This document shows, in pieces, positions 9,082 to 16,727 of a stretch of DNA of 64,000 nt. The notes under the pieces were generated by a model. It did no database searches. It saw nothing but the letters and a program-made list of their open reading frames with translations, and had not been told where the DNA came from. Where the stretch lies: positions 520,875-584,874 of the forward strand of contig DHAE01000007.1 of the NCBI GenBank assembly GCA_002397315.1, in the 5' to 3' direction. The position numbers and the translations under genes are program-made. Each line of letters starts with the position of its first letter. The first letter of the stretch is position 1. This DNA is from Comamonadaceae bacterium UBA4962. Its GTDB lineage: Bacteria > Pseudomonadota > Gammaproteobacteria > Burkholderiales > Burkholderiaceae_C.

Positions 9082-9789
9082 TCAGGCGCGCATCAAGGCG
9101 GCCGGCTGTGCCGTCAGGCGGTAGCCTGCACCACGCACGGTCTCGACCATCGCGCCCGCGACGCCCAGCGCCTCCCGCAGCCGCTTCACGTGCACGTCCA
9201 CGGTGCGCTCTTCGATGAACACGTGGTCGCCCCACACCTTGTCGAGCAGCTGTGCGCGGCTGTGCACGCGCTCGGGATGCTTCATGAGGTAGTGCAGCAG
9301 CTTGAACTCCGTCGGGCCGATCTTGAGCTGCTGCCCCTGGTAGGTCACGCGGTAGGTGCCGGCATCCAGCACCAGATCGGAGATCGTCACCGTGTCCGTC
9401 GCCTGCTCAGGCGCGCGGCGGCGCAACACGGCACGGATGCGGGCCAGCAGTTCCTGGGTGGAGAACGGCTTGGTGATGTAGTCGTCGGCACCGGCATCCA
9501 GGCCCGCCACCTTGTCGGGCTCGTCGCCGCGGGCCGTGAGCATCAGGATGGGGATGGGCTTGGTGCGGGCGTCGGCACGCCACTTGCGCGCCAGTTGCAG
9601 GCCGCTCTGGCCGGGCAGCATCCAGTCGAGCAGGATGACGTCGGGCAGCACGGCATCGAGTTCTCGCTGGGCGGATTCACCATCCTCCGACCAGATCGGC
9701 TGGAAGCCGTTGTGGCGCAGGTTGACCGCGATCAGCTCCGCGATCGCGGACTCGTCTTCGACAATCAGTACGCGGGGAAGTCTCTTCAT
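9082..9789 (-). CDS. phoB: Phosphate regulon response regulator PhoB
   Basis: This is a 235-residue OmpR/PhoB-type regulator. The receiver domain spans residues 1-125, with the acidic pair near Glu11-Asp12, phosphoacceptor Asp55 in LLDWMLPG, and the conserved Lys in DDYITKPFS. The C-terminal winged-helix domain (about 140-230) includes PTEFKLLHYLM, RVHSRAQLLDKVWG and the wing segment EERTVDVHVKRLREAL. The phosphorylated dimer binds Pho boxes; three good candidates lie in this window, before pstS, ppx and ppk. It is between phoU and phoR and probably co-transcribed with the pst operon, which would create positive autoregulation. Confidence 0.97.
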   Translation of the reverse strand: MKRLPRVLIVEDESAIAELIAVNLRHNGFQPIWSEDGESAQRELDAVLPDVILLDWMLPGQSGLQLARKWRADARTKPIPILMLTARGDEPDKVAGLDAGADDYITKPFSTQELLARIRAVLRRRAPEQATDTVTISDLVLDAGTYRVTYQGQQLKIGPTEFKLLHYLMKHPERVHSRAQLLDKVWGDHVFIEERTVDVHVKRLREALGVAGAMVETVRGAGYRLTAQPAALMRA

Positions 9790-9803
9790 GGACGGCAGGC
9801 CTT

Positions 9804-10505
9804 TCAGAGAACGGCCGACTCAATCTCCTCGAGGGCCGTGTGGCGCACGTCCTTGCCCTTGACGAGATAGATGATGAGTTCGGCCACGTTTTTGGAGTGG
9901 TCGCCGATGCGCTCGATGGCCTTGGCGAGGAACAGCAGATCGAGGCTGGCGGAGATCGTGCGCGGGTCTTCCATCATGTAGGTGATGAGCTTGCGCACGA
10001 AACCGTCGAACTCGCGGTCGATCAGATCGTCTTCCTTCAGGATGGCAACGGCCCCCTTCGTGTCGAGCCGCGCGAACGCATCGAGCGCCTTGCGCAGCAG
10101 GCCCGAAGCCAGGTCCGCGGCCACGCGCAGATCGGTGGTGGGCAGCGAACGGGCCGAGCCGCTCTCGATGATGGACTTGACCATGCGGGCCATCTTGTTG
10201 GCCTCGTCGCCCATGCGCTCCAGATTGGCCGTGGCCTTGGAGAACGCGATCAGCAGGCGCAGGTCGCGGGCAGTGGGCTGGCGGCGCGCGATGATGGACG
10301 ACAGCTCGTGGTCGATCTCCACCTCCATCGCATTCACGCGGTGTTCGGTGGCGGCGACCTGGTCGGCGGCCTCGACGCTGAACTGCGACAGGGCGTAGAT
10401 GGCCTGGCGGATCTGGGATTCGACGAGCCCTCCCAGCTCCATGACACGTGCGGAAATGCTGTTGAGTTCGCTGTCGAACTGGGAAGAAAGGTGTTTTTCA
10501 GGCAT
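9804..10505 (-). CDS. phoU: Phosphate signalling protein PhoU
   Basis: This 233-residue all-helical cytoplasmic protein has two PhoU repeats. Each contains the E/DxxxD metal-binding pattern: EIDHELSSIIARRQP and NLERMGDEANKMAR in the first half, and DDLIDREFDGF and KAIERIGDHSKNVAE in the second. PhoU passes the Pst transporter's activity state to PhoR and limits Pi uptake. The start MPEKHLSSQFD at 10505 fits family length; the open frame extends further upstream into pstB and is not used. It lies 20 bp after pstB and 14 bp before phoB. Confidence 0.96.
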   Translation of the reverse strand: MPEKHLSSQFDSELNSISARVMELGGLVESQIRQAIYALSQFSVEAADQVAATEHRVNAMEVEIDHELSSIIARRQPTARDLRLLIAFSKATANLERMGDEANKMARMVKSIIESGSARSLPTTDLRVAADLASGLLRKALDAFARLDTKGAVAILKEDDLIDREFDGFVRKLITYMMEDPRTISASLDLLFLAKAIERIGDHSKNVAELIIYLVKGKDVRHTALEEIESAVL

Positions 10506-10525
10506 GCGGAATTTTCCTCGTCCGT

Positions 10526-11299
10526 TCAGCCGAACCGGCCGGTGATGTAGTCCTCGGTCTCCTTGCGCTGGGGCTTGAAGAACATCTGTTCGGTCTCGCC
10601 GAATTCCATCAGGTCGCCCAGGTACATGTAGGCCGTGTAGTCGCTGCAGCGCGCAGCCTGCTGCATGTTGTGGGTCACGATGACTACGGTGTAGTCGTTC
10701 TTCAGCTCGGCGATCAGTTCCTCGACCTTGGCCGTGGAGATCGGGTCGAGCGCCGAGCACGGCTCGTCGAGCAGCAGCACTTCGGGTTTGATCGCGATGC
10801 CGCGCGCGATGCACAGGCGCTGCTGCTGGCCGCCCGAGAGGCCGGAGCCGCTCTGGTGCAGCTTGTCCTTCACCTCGTTCCAGAGGGCCGCCTTGCGCAG
10901 CGCCCACTCCACGCGGTCGTCCATGTCGGTGGCGTTGAGGCTCTCGAAGAGCTTCACCCCGAAGGCGATGTTGTCGTAGATCGACATCGGGAACGGCGTG
11001 GGCTTCTGGAACACCATGCCCACCTTGGCACGGATCAAGGCCACGTCCTGCTTGCTGGTGAGCAGGTTCTCGCCGTCGAGCATGATCTGCCCTTCGGCAC
11101 GCTGCTCGGGATACAGCTCGTACATGCGGTTGAACGTGCGCAGCAGCGTGGACTTGCCGCAGCCCGACGGGCCGATGAAGGCAGTGACCTTCTTCTCGGG
11201 AATGTCGAGGTTGATGCCCTTGAGGGCGTGGAACTTGCCGTAGTAGAAGTTCAGGTCGCGGACCGTGATCTTGGAGGCGCCGGTAGGGTTCGTGGACAT
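10526..11299 (-). CDS. pstB: Phosphate ABC transporter ATP-binding protein PstB
   Basis: This 257-residue ATPase energises high-affinity phosphate import through PstCA. It has Walker A GPSGCGKST (residues 43-51), the Q-loop segment MVFQKPTPFPMSIYDN typical of PstB, the signature LSGGQQQR, Walker B VLLLDEP, and the switch His in VIVTHNMQQAAR. The start MSTNPTG at 11299 matches the family; the frame is open upstream into pstA but that extension is not homologous. It sits 35 bp downstream of pstA. Confidence 0.97.
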   Translation of the reverse strand: MSTNPTGASKITVRDLNFYYGKFHALKGINLDIPEKKVTAFIGPSGCGKSTLLRTFNRMYELYPEQRAEGQIMLDGENLLTSKQDVALIRAKVGMVFQKPTPFPMSIYDNIAFGVKLFESLNATDMDDRVEWALRKAALWNEVKDKLHQSGSGLSGGQQQRLCIARGIAIKPEVLLLDEPCSALDPISTAKVEELIAELKNDYTVVIVTHNMQQAARCSDYTAYMYLGDLMEFGETEQMFFKPQRKETEDYITGRFG

Positions 11300-11334
11300 G
11301 GGGATGGACCGATCTGGGCGGAAAGGGGTTCGTC

Positions 11335-12219
11335 TCAGGATTTCTGGCGCGTCAGCACCCGGGCGAGGATGTTCAGGCCCAGCACCGCGACGGTGATCAG
11401 GAACACACCGGCCCATGCCAGTTGCTGCCAATTCTCGTACGGGCTCATCGCGAATTTGAAGATGGTCACCGGCAGGCTGGCCATGGGCTTGGACAGGTCG
11501 GCGTTCCAGAACTGGTTGTTGAGCGAGGTGAAGAGCAACGGGGCCGTTTCGCCGGCAATGCGGGCCACGGCGAGCAGCACGCCGGTGATCACGCCGGCCC
11601 GTGCCGCGCGCAGCGTCACCAGGGTGATGACCTTCCACTTGGGCGTGCCCAGGGCATAGGCGGCTTCGCGCAGGCTGGCCGGCACGAGCACCAGCATGTT
11701 CTCGGTCGTGCGGATGACCACCGGGATCACGATCAGCGCCAGGGCCATGATGCCGGCGTAGGCCGAGAAGCTCTTGAAGCGCGCGACCACCACGGCGTAG
11801 ACGAACAGGCCGATGACGATGCTGGGCGCCGACAGCAGGATGTCGTTCACGAAGCGCGTGGCCGACGCGAGCCAGCTGCTTTTGTCGTACTCGGCCAGGT
11901 ACACGCCGGCCATGATGCCGATGGGCGTACCGACGAAGGTGGCCAGCATCACCATCATGAACGAACCGAAGATCGCGTTCGAGATGCCGCCCGCCTCGTT
12001 GGGCGGAGGCGTCATCTCGGTGAACAGCGCCAGGCTGAGGCCGCCGATGCCCAGGCGGATGGTTTCCCAGAGGATCCAGACCAGCCAGAACACCCCGAAG
12101 GCCATGGCCGCCAGCGACAGGCCGAGGGCGATGTTGTTCAGGCGCTTGCGGCTGGCGTAGCGCGCCTGGCGGTCGCTGGCCAGCTGGGCCGCGGAAATGA
12201 GTTGCTGCGAGGTGCTCAC
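11335..12219 (-). CDS. pstA: Phosphate ABC transporter permease PstA
   Basis: This 294-residue inner-membrane permease has about six transmembrane helices. The BPD_transp_1 domain covers roughly residues 85-285, including the coupling-helix EAA-type segment with SLREAAYALGTPKWKVI. It pairs with PstC to form the phosphate channel. Its ATG overlaps the pstC stop by 4 bp (12216-12219), indicating coupled translation. Confidence 0.96.
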   Translation of the reverse strand: MSTSQQLISAAQLASDRQARYASRKRLNNIALGLSLAAMAFGVFWLVWILWETIRLGIGGLSLALFTEMTPPPNEAGGISNAIFGSFMMVMLATFVGTPIGIMAGVYLAEYDKSSWLASATRFVNDILLSAPSIVIGLFVYAVVVARFKSFSAYAGIMALALIVIPVVIRTTENMLVLVPASLREAAYALGTPKWKVITLVTLRAARAGVITGVLLAVARIAGETAPLLFTSLNNQFWNADLSKPMASLPVTIFKFAMSPYENWQQLAWAGVFLITVAVLGLNILARVLTRQKS

Positions 12220-13241
12220 GAGCGGGCTCCTTCATTCTTCTGCAGGCGCGACAGCAGCACCTTGGAGAGCGACAGCACGACGAAGGTGATGAAGAACAGC
12301 ACCAGGCCCAGGTAGATCAGGGACGCCTGGTGGAGGCCTTCGCCGGCTTCCGCGAATTCGTTGGCGAGCGCCGACGTGATGCTGTTGGCCGCCTGGAACA
12401 CGGACAGCGAGTCGAGCTGGTTCATGTTGCCGATCACGAACGTGACGGCCATCGTCTCACCCAGGGCGCGGCCCAGGCCCAGCATGATGCCGCCCAGCAC
12501 GCCGGTCTTGGTATAGGGAAGGACCACCTTCCAGACCACTTCCCAGGTCGTGGAGCCCAGGCCGTAGGCGGACTCCTTGAGCAGTGCGGGGGTGACTTCG
12601 AAAACGTCGCGCATCACCGAGGCGATGAACGGAATGATCATGATCGCCAGGATGATCCCGGCCGACAGGATGCCGATGCCCACCGGGGGGCCGGACACCA
12701 GGGCGCCGAGGTACGGAACCCCGGACAGCAGCGACTGCAGCGGCTGCTGCACCCAGGCCGCGAGGATCGGGCCGAACACCATCAGCCCCCACATGCCATA
12801 GACGATCGACGGCACGGCGGCCAGCAGTTCGATGGCCGTGCCCAGCGGGCGCTTGAGCCATGCCGGCGACAGTTCGGTGAGGAACAGCGCGATGCCGAAG
12901 CTCACCGGTACCGCGATGAGCAGCGCGATGAACGACGTGGCCAGCGTGCCGTAGATCATCACCAGGCCGCCGTAGTCGTTCTGCACCGGATCCCACACGC
13001 TGCGGGCCAGGAAGGTCACGCCGTACTTCTCGATGGACGGCCAGGCGCCGATCACGAGCGACACCAGGATGCCGATCAGCAATGCCAGGGTCAGCATCGC
13101 CGCCCCGCGGGCGAGCCACGCAAAAATGCGATCGGCCACGGCTCCGGAGAGCAGTGGCGAGCGGGAGGGAGGTGTGGTGCGGGGAACGCCTGCGCTGCGC
13201 TGCAGCGGTGGGGCGGAACGTGCGGGCATGGTGCTGGACAC
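12216..13241 (-). CDS. pstC: Phosphate ABC transporter permease PstC
   Basis: This 341-residue inner-membrane permease has an N-terminal helix (about residues 45-70), then the transport domain with VMRDVFEVTPALLKESAYGLGS as the coupling segment and about five further helices. The first 30 residues are Pro/Ser/Arg-rich and the start could be Met5. It is the second gene of the pst operon. It is separated from pstS by 70 bp that contain a strong hairpin (13272-13302), which probably lowers its expression relative to PstS. Confidence 0.96.
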   Translation of the reverse strand: MSSTMPARSAPPLQRSAGVPRTTPPSRSPLLSGAVADRIFAWLARGAAMLTLALLIGILVSLVIGAWPSIEKYGVTFLARSVWDPVQNDYGGLVMIYGTLATSFIALLIAVPVSFGIALFLTELSPAWLKRPLGTAIELLAAVPSIVYGMWGLMVFGPILAAWVQQPLQSLLSGVPYLGALVSGPPVGIGILSAGIILAIMIIPFIASVMRDVFEVTPALLKESAYGLGSTTWEVVWKVVLPYTKTGVLGGIMLGLGRALGETMAVTFVIGNMNQLDSLSVFQAANSITSALANEFAEAGEGLHQASLIYLGLVLFFITFVVLSLSKVLLSRLQKNEGARS

Positions 13242-13271
13242 GGCGTGCGGCCTTCTATGCAGGGGGTCTGG

Positions 13272-13302
13272 CCGTCTCCCGCCCGCTCGGGGCGGAAGAC
13301 GG
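13272..13302 (-). other. Strong intercistronic hairpin between pstS and pstC
   Basis: Arms at 13272-13284 and 13290-13302 form a 13-bp GC-rich stem with one G-U-type pair and a 5-nt loop. No T-run follows, so it resembles an RNA-stabilising or partial-termination element rather than a full terminator. It lies just after the pstS stop codon in the transcript. Confidence 0.7.
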
Positions 13303-13311
13303 CGGCGGAAC

Positions 13312-14352
13312 TTACTTCAGCGAGATCGCCTTGCCGGAAGTGTCCTTGATCTCATCCCAGGACTTCAGCACCACGGCCTTCACGGCGTCGGGCATCGGCA
13401 CGTAGTCGAGGTCCGTGGCGGTCTTGTCGCCGCTCTTGTAGGCCCAGTCGAAGAACTTCAGCGACGTGGCGGCCTGCACCGGCTTGTCCTGCACCTTGTG
13501 CATCAGGATGAACGTGGCGCCGGTGATGGGCCAGGCTTCCTTGCCCTTCTGGTTCGTCAGGATCTGGTAGAAGCTCTTGGACCAGTCGGCGCCGGCAGCG
13601 GCCGCCTTGAAGGCGTCGTCGTCGGGCGACACGAATGCGCCGTCGGCGTTCTGCAGTTGCACGTAGGTCAGCTTGTTCTGCTTGACGTAGGCGTACTCCA
13701 CGTAGCCGATCGAATTGGGCAGGCGGCCCACGAAGGCGGCGACGCCTTCATTGCCCTTGCCGCCCGCACCGGTGGGCCAGTTCACCGCCGTGCCTTCGCC
13801 GACCTTGGACTTCCACTCTTCGTTCACCTTCGACAGGTAGTTCGTGAAGATGAAGCTGGTGCCCGAGCCGTCGGCGCGGCGCACGGGGGCGATCTGCGCG
13901 TCGGGCAGGTTCACGCCGGGGTTGAGCGCCTTGATGGCGGCGTCGGACCAGTTGGTGATCTTGCCCAAATAGATGTCGCCCAGCACCTGGCCGCTCAGTT
14001 TGATCTGGCCCGGGGCGATGCCCTTGATGTTGACGACCGGCACCACGCCGCCGATGACGGTGGGGAACTGCACCAGACCCTTCTTGGCCAGTTCTTCGTC
14101 CTTCAGCGGAGCATCGGATGCGCCGAAATCGACCGTTTTCGCCTCGATCTGGCGCAGCCCGGCGCCGGAGCCGACGGACTGGTAGTTGATCTTGACCCCG
14201 GTTGCCTTGTTGTAATCGGCCGCCCACTTGGAATACAGCGGCGCAGGGAAACTGGCGCCAGCGCCCGTGGCTTCCTGCTGGGCCGATGCGCTGGAGAACG
14301 CACCTGCCGCCACCACACCCGCCACCAGAACCCGAATCACAGACAGTTTCAT
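13312..14352 (-). CDS. pstS: Phosphate-binding periplasmic protein PstS
   Basis: This 346-residue periplasmic binding protein delivers Pi to PstCAB. An N-terminal signal peptide (MKLSVIRVLVAGVVAAGAF, cleavage probably after SASA) precedes the mature start QQEATGAGASFPAPLY. The phosphate-binding signatures GAGASFP, GSGAGLRQIEAKTVDFGASD and RRADGSGTSFIFT are present. The start at 14352 is right for the signal peptide; the open frame upstream is ignored. It is the first gene of the pst operon, 52 bp from a Pho box, so strong induction under phosphate limitation is expected. Confidence 0.98.
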   Translation of the reverse strand: MKLSVIRVLVAGVVAAGAFSSASAQQEATGAGASFPAPLYSKWAADYNKATGVKINYQSVGSGAGLRQIEAKTVDFGASDAPLKDEELAKKGLVQFPTVIGGVVPVVNIKGIAPGQIKLSGQVLGDIYLGKITNWSDAAIKALNPGVNLPDAQIAPVRRADGSGTSFIFTNYLSKVNEEWKSKVGEGTAVNWPTGAGGKGNEGVAAFVGRLPNSIGYVEYAYVKQNKLTYVQLQNADGAFVSPDDDAFKAAAAGADWSKSFYQILTNQKGKEAWPITGATFILMHKVQDKPVQAATSLKFFDWAYKSGDKTATDLDYVPMPDAVKAVVLKSWDEIKDTSGKAISLK

Positions 14353-14387
14353 GAAGGAACCTCTTGGTTGAGAAATCAGTGGTGGCG

Positions 14388-14421
14388 ACTTTAGAAGTGC
14401 TTTGTGACAGCAATGTGACTC
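14388..14421 (-). promoter_or_regulatory. Pho box and -10 of the pst operon promoter
   Basis: On the minus strand two 7-mers, GAGTCAC and CTGTCAC (14415-14421 and 14404-14410), are separated by 4 bp, the PhoB 7-4-7 layout. Ten bp further lies TAAAGT (14388-14393), a plausible -10 box. PhoB replaces the -35 element in such promoters. Confidence 0.8.
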
Positions 14422-14479
14422 ACTCCACACGATGTCATGCACCCCTTCCCTCGTAACCGCGCTCCCGGAGGAGCGCGAT

Positions 14480-14513
14480 ATGTCATCCAATTGTCACGCT
14501 GCCGCCTTACGCT
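14480..14513 (+). promoter_or_regulatory. Pho box and -10 upstream of ppx
   Basis: On the plus strand ATGTCAT (14480-14486) and TTGTCAC (14491-14497) are separated by CCAA, again 7-4-7. TACGCT (14508-14513) follows after exactly 10 bp as a candidate -10. The ppx start codon is 72 bp downstream. A second, Pho-independent -10 (TATGCT, 14544-14549) may also serve ppx. Confidence 0.75.
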
Positions 14514-14585
14514 GGGCGCTCGCGACAATGCGGCCCTGAGTGCTATGCTGCGCCGCTGAAAAACCAGCGCGCACAGCGCGACACC

Positions 14586-16076
14586 ATGCACGACGGAACC
14601 TTGCTTGCCGCGGTGGATCTCGGATCCAACAGCTTTCGCCTCGAGATCGGGCGCTTCGAACACGGTCTGATCCGCCGGGTCGAGTACTTGAAGGAAACGG
14701 TGCGCCAGGGCAGCGGCCTGGACGGCGAGCGCAACCTGACGCCGGAGGCCATGCAGCGCGGCTGGGACTGCCTCGCCCGGTTCGCCGAGCGCCTCAAGGG
14801 CTTTCCCGCCGATCGCGTCCGGGCGGTCGCCACGCAGACATTGCGCGAGGCGCGCAACCGCGACGCCTTCCTGCAACAGGGCAGCGCCATCCTGGGGCAT
14901 CCGATCGACGTCGTCTCCGGACCCGAGGAGGCCCGCCTGATCTACCAGGGCGTGGCGCACCTGCTGCCCCAGTCGGACGAACGGCGCCTCGTGGTGGACA
15001 TCGGCGGCCGCTCCACCGAACTCATCCTCGGCCACGCGTTCTGCGCCGACGCGGTGGCGTCGTTCCGCGTGGGCAGCGTGGCCTGGTCCACCCGCTATTT
15101 CGCCGACGGTGCGTTCACGCCGGAATCCTTCCGCACGGCGGAGATCGCTGCCAAGGCCGTGCTGGACGAGGCACTGAATACCTACCGCCCCCAGACCTGG
15201 GACGTGGCCTACGGCTCCTCCGGCACTGCCGGCGCGGTGGGCGATCTCCTGGCCGCGGCGGGGGGGCCGCCCGGCCTGATCACCCGCGACGGCCTCGACT
15301 GGCTGCAGGAGCAATTGCTGCGCGCGCGCTCGGCCGACAAAGTACGCCTCGAAGGCCTCAAGGAAGACCGCCGGGCCGTGATCGGCGGCGGGCTGAGCGT
15401 GCTGCGCGCCGTCTTCGACCTGCTGGAGATCCGCACCATGCACGTGGCCCAGGGTGCACTGCGCCAGGGTGTGCTCTACGACCTGCTGGACCGCGAACTG
15501 CCTGCGGACGATGTGCGATCGTCCACGGTGCGCGGCCTCATGGAGCGGTTCCAGGTGGATGCCCGGCATGCCGGGCGCGTTGCCCGGACGGCCGCCCTCC
15601 TCCATGCGCAGTTGCAGTGCGGCATGCAACGCGGCGAGTCGGAGCACGCCGACCGGGAGCTGGTGTGGGCCGCGCAGTTGCACGAGATCGGGTGCATCGT
15701 CTCCCATGGCGACCACCACCACCACGGGGCCTACATCCTCGACCATACCGATGCCGCGGGCTTTTCCGTTTCGGAGCTGCACCACCTGAGCCTGCTCGTG
15801 CAGGGGCACCGCGGCAAGGTGCGCAAGCTCGAGGCCAACCTGGACAACCCGCGCCTTGCGCATGAACTGGCCTGCCTGCGCATGGCGGTGGCCCTGTGCC
15901 ACGCACGCCGCGACCCGGACCTGGAGGGCATCGTGCTCGCCCGCGAAGGCCACCGCTTCGTCGCCCGGGCCCGCCCCGGCTGGGCTGCGGCGTTCCCGCA
16001 ATCCGCCCACCTGCTGCGCGAGGAAGGCATGGCGTGGCAGAGAACCTCGTGGGAGTTCGCGGCCGAACTGCCGTGA
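14586..16076 (+). CDS. ppx: Exopolyphosphatase (Ppx/GppA family)
   Basis: This 496-residue enzyme removes terminal phosphates from polyphosphate, and family members may also hydrolyse pppGpp. The ASKHA N-terminal domain begins AAVDLGSNSFRLEIG (residues 8-22). It contains the acidic segment SGPEEARLIYQGV (about 115-127) and the second phosphate loop DIGGRSTEL (about 139-147), where most homologues have GGGST. The C-terminal HD-like region has LHEIGCIVSHGDHHHHGAYIL (here in two parts, LHEIGC and SHGDHHHHGAY). It diverges from pstS, has its own Pho box, and is followed by a Lys/Ala-rich gene and the convergent sixA-ppk pair. Confidence 0.93.
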   Translation: MHDGTLLAAVDLGSNSFRLEIGRFEHGLIRRVEYLKETVRQGSGLDGERNLTPEAMQRGWDCLARFAERLKGFPADRVRAVATQTLREARNRDAFLQQGSAILGHPIDVVSGPEEARLIYQGVAHLLPQSDERRLVVDIGGRSTELILGHAFCADAVASFRVGSVAWSTRYFADGAFTPESFRTAEIAAKAVLDEALNTYRPQTWDVAYGSSGTAGAVGDLLAAAGGPPGLITRDGLDWLQEQLLRARSADKVRLEGLKEDRRAVIGGGLSVLRAVFDLLEIRTMHVAQGALRQGVLYDLLDRELPADDVRSSTVRGLMERFQVDARHAGRVARTAALLHAQLQCGMQRGESEHADRELVWAAQLHEIGCIVSHGDHHHHGAYILDHTDAAGFSVSELHHLSLLVQGHRGKVRKLEANLDNPRLAHELACLRMAVALCHARRDPDLEGIVLAREGHRFVARARPGWAAAFPQSAHLLREEGMAWQRTSWEFAAELP

Positions 16077-16124
16077 AGAAGCCCGGGCCGTCCCGGCGGA
16101 AATAGGTGCGAACTCATCCGTAGA

Positions 16125-16143
16125 GGTATAAACTGTTTATACC
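16125..16143. promoter_or_regulatory. Perfect 9-1-9 palindrome (candidate operator)
   Basis: GGTATAAAC-T-GTTTATACC is a perfect inverted repeat with one central base, AT-rich in an otherwise GC-rich region. It ends 10 bp before the ATG at 16154. Its position and symmetry suit an autoregulatory operator, perhaps for the ribbon-helix-helix-like product of that gene. The TATAAA within it could also act as a -10 box. Confidence 0.65.
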
Positions 16144-16153
16144 GTTTACTTCG

Positions 16154-16705
16154 ATGCCGCCCATGTCCGACTCCACATCCGCCGCCCCCCAGTCTGCTCC
16201 CGCCACCGCCGACTCCACGGCAATTTCTGCCGGCGCATCCACAGCATCCGCCGCCAAAGCGAAAGCCACGGCCAGCGCAAAGCCCAAGGCAAAAGCCGAC
16301 CGCAGTAGCCGTCCTGAGGACAAAAAGGGGGGCAGCAAGCCTGCCGCAGCCCCAGCGGCCCCCTCTGCGAAGAAGAAGGCCGCAGGTCCCGTCGTCTCGG
16401 CCGAGCGCGATGCCAAGGCCCGCAAGCCGAAGCTCGTGCGTGACAGCTTCACGATGCCCAAGGATGAGTACGCCGTCATCGAGCGCCTGAAGCAGCGCCT
16501 GGCAATCCAGGGCACGCCAGCCAAGAAGAGCGAACTGCTGCGTGCAGGCCTGGTGCTGCTGAACGGCTTGCAGGACGCCGCACTCGCCAAGGCCATGCAG
16601 GCGATTCCGTCGCTCAAGACGGGCCGCCCGCGTGCCGAGCCGGCCAAGACGGAACCAGCGGCGCCCGCCAAGGCAGCCAAGCCACGCGCAGGCAAGAAGG
16701 ACTGA
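16154..16705 (+). CDS. Lys/Ala-rich protein with ribbon-helix-helix-like core, function unknown
   Basis: This is an uncharacterised protein of 183 residues (180 if the in-frame ATG at 16163 is used). Residues 1-90 are low-complexity Ala/Ser/Lys/Pro (for example AKAKATASAKPKAKA), like histone H1 or other polyanion-binding tails. Residues about 96-140 form one compact segment: a basic strand RDSFTMPKDEY followed by two helices (VIERLKQRLAIQG, KKSELLRAGLVLLNGL). This pattern resembles ribbon-helix-helix DNA-binding domains. The C-terminus returns to a Lys/Pro/Ala tail. It lies between ppx and convergent sixA-ppk. Only its genomic position suggests a link with polyphosphate; DNA binding and polyphosphate binding are both inference. 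Confidence 0.8.
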   Translation: MPPMSDSTSAAPQSAPATADSTAISAGASTASAAKAKATASAKPKAKADRSSRPEDKKGGSKPAAAPAAPSAKKKAAGPVVSAERDAKARKPKLVRDSFTMPKDEYAVIERLKQRLAIQGTPAKKSELLRAGLVLLNGLQDAALAKAMQAIPSLKTGRPRAEPAKTEPAAPAKAAKPRAGKKD

Positions 16706-16727
16706 ACCCGGGGGGCGGGCGCGCCCG

